This document shows positions 63,655 to 64,000 of a stretch of DNA of 64,000 nucleotides, piece after piece (the first letter of the stretch is position 1; every line of letters starts with the position of its first letter). The stretch covers positions 1 to 64,000 of the forward strand of contig JAKCPI010014080.1 in NCBI GenBank assembly GCA_023213315.1, read 5' to 3'. The translations under genes were made by a program, and so were the position numbers. The DNA comes from Euborellia annulipes (taxonomy: Eukaryota; Arthropoda; Insecta; Dermaptera; Anisolabididae). The notes beneath the pieces were generated by a model that saw nothing but the letters and a program-made list of their open reading frames with translations, did not search any database and was not told the DNA's origin.

Positions 63655-64000
63655 GTGCAACCGAATCTCTTTTCAAGACAACCGCCATCTTTTCGCTCGT
63701 TCATCATTGCGGTCATCACTTGTTTGGTAGTGCTGTTTTTTAACTGGCGCATGCCACAAGTGATTCAACCTGCAAGAGATGTCTTGTATGCGGCATATAA
63801 TCCAATTTATGCCTTAGCAAGCTATCCTGTATTGTCGAAAGAATGGCTAAATCAACAAACTAAATCTGAGGCTCAGTTACGTCGTGAAAATACCGCGATG
63901 CAAGCTGAATTGCTTCAGGCTCAAGTACGTCTGCAAAAACTCTCTGAACTTTCTGCTGAAAATACCCGTTTACGTGGTTTGCTCGATACGCCATTGATTA
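63655..64000 (+). CDS. mreC: Rod-shape-determining protein MreC, N-terminal part
   Basis: Starts at GTG 63655 after AGGATGAGG and runs off the window at codon ~115. A short cytoplasmic N-terminus (QPNLFSRQPPSFRSF) is followed by one membrane helix (IIAVITCLVVLFFNW) and a periplasmic coiled coil (SEAQLRRENTAMQAELLQAQ). MreC links MreB to the wall-synthesis enzymes. Confidence 0.93.
   Translation, partial: MQPNLFSRQPPSFRSFIIAVITCLVVLFFNWRMPQVIQPARDVLYAAYNPIYALASYPVLSKEWLNQQTKSEAQLRRENTAMQAELLQAQVRLQKLSELSAENTRLRGLLDTPLI

Overview
The window looks like a chromosome segment of an Acinetobacter species. The evidence is the AT-rich coding style, the gatB-gatA-gatC block divergent from mreB-mreC at the right end, an AdeT-type protein, and many small secreted proteins of Acinetobacter type. 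The species cannot be named from sequence alone. The assembly is error-prone: most genes, including essential ones (gatA, gatB), are split by single-base frameshifts, many of them in homopolymers. I therefore give gene spans as the ancestral reading frames imply and treat most breaks as sequencing errors rather than gene decay. Bases 1-1594 do not resemble the rest. They carry two pairs of tandem repeats and no genes, and they join abruptly to the middle of an ABC permease gene, so they are probably foreign or chimeric.

1.6-34 kb is a large organosulfur-scavenging island. It holds a peptide-type ABC importer (permease tail plus double ATPase), a SfnB/DszC-type flavoprotein, a cytoplasmic DszB-like sulfinate desulfinase with its Cys-His-Arg triad, a two-gene ABC exporter, three TonB-dependent receptors, a secreted alpha/beta hydrolase, three SsuD-like FMN monooxygenases, the sigma-54 activator SfnR, an aliphatic-sulfonate ABC operon (ssuA-ssuC-ssuC-ssuB) followed by tatABC, a dedicated tonB-exbB-exbD operon and a Tat-signal peptide-binding lipoprotein. 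Ten sigma-54 (-24/-12) promoters with exact spacing precede its transcription units. Paired 16-bp inverted repeats (TGTYK-N6-MARCA) lie about 50-140 bp upstream of these promoters and are candidate SfnR enhancers. The layout suggests one coordinated system. Receptors and TonB/Exb would bring organosulfur compounds across the outer membrane, ABC importers would move them inward, and flavin monooxygenases plus the desulfinase would release sulfite.

34-37.4 kb is a small MerR regulon: an alpha/beta hydrolase and an old-yellow-enzyme reductase, each with a 19-bp-spacer MerR-type promoter, and merR itself. 37.6-42.9 kb is a probable zinc-starvation (Zur) cluster: dihydroorotase, gamma-carbonic anhydrase, FolE2, an M15 peptidase and a CobW GTPase. 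43-45.2 kb is a siderophore receptor with a Fur-box-like site. 45.5-56.1 kb holds general genes: PfpI, split chromate transporter with LysR, M13 peptidase, lipoprotein, AdeT-like protein, DinB-like protein and small secreted proteins. 56.2-59.1 kb is an AT-rich accessory patch with a nucleoside-deoxyribosyltransferase/TIR-like protein, a secreted protein, an unrecognised reading frame and a Shedu (DUF4263)-like defence gene. 59.1-64 kb is housekeeping: gatBAC for Glu-tRNA(Gln)/Asp-tRNA(Asn) amidation and mreB/mreC for cell shape.
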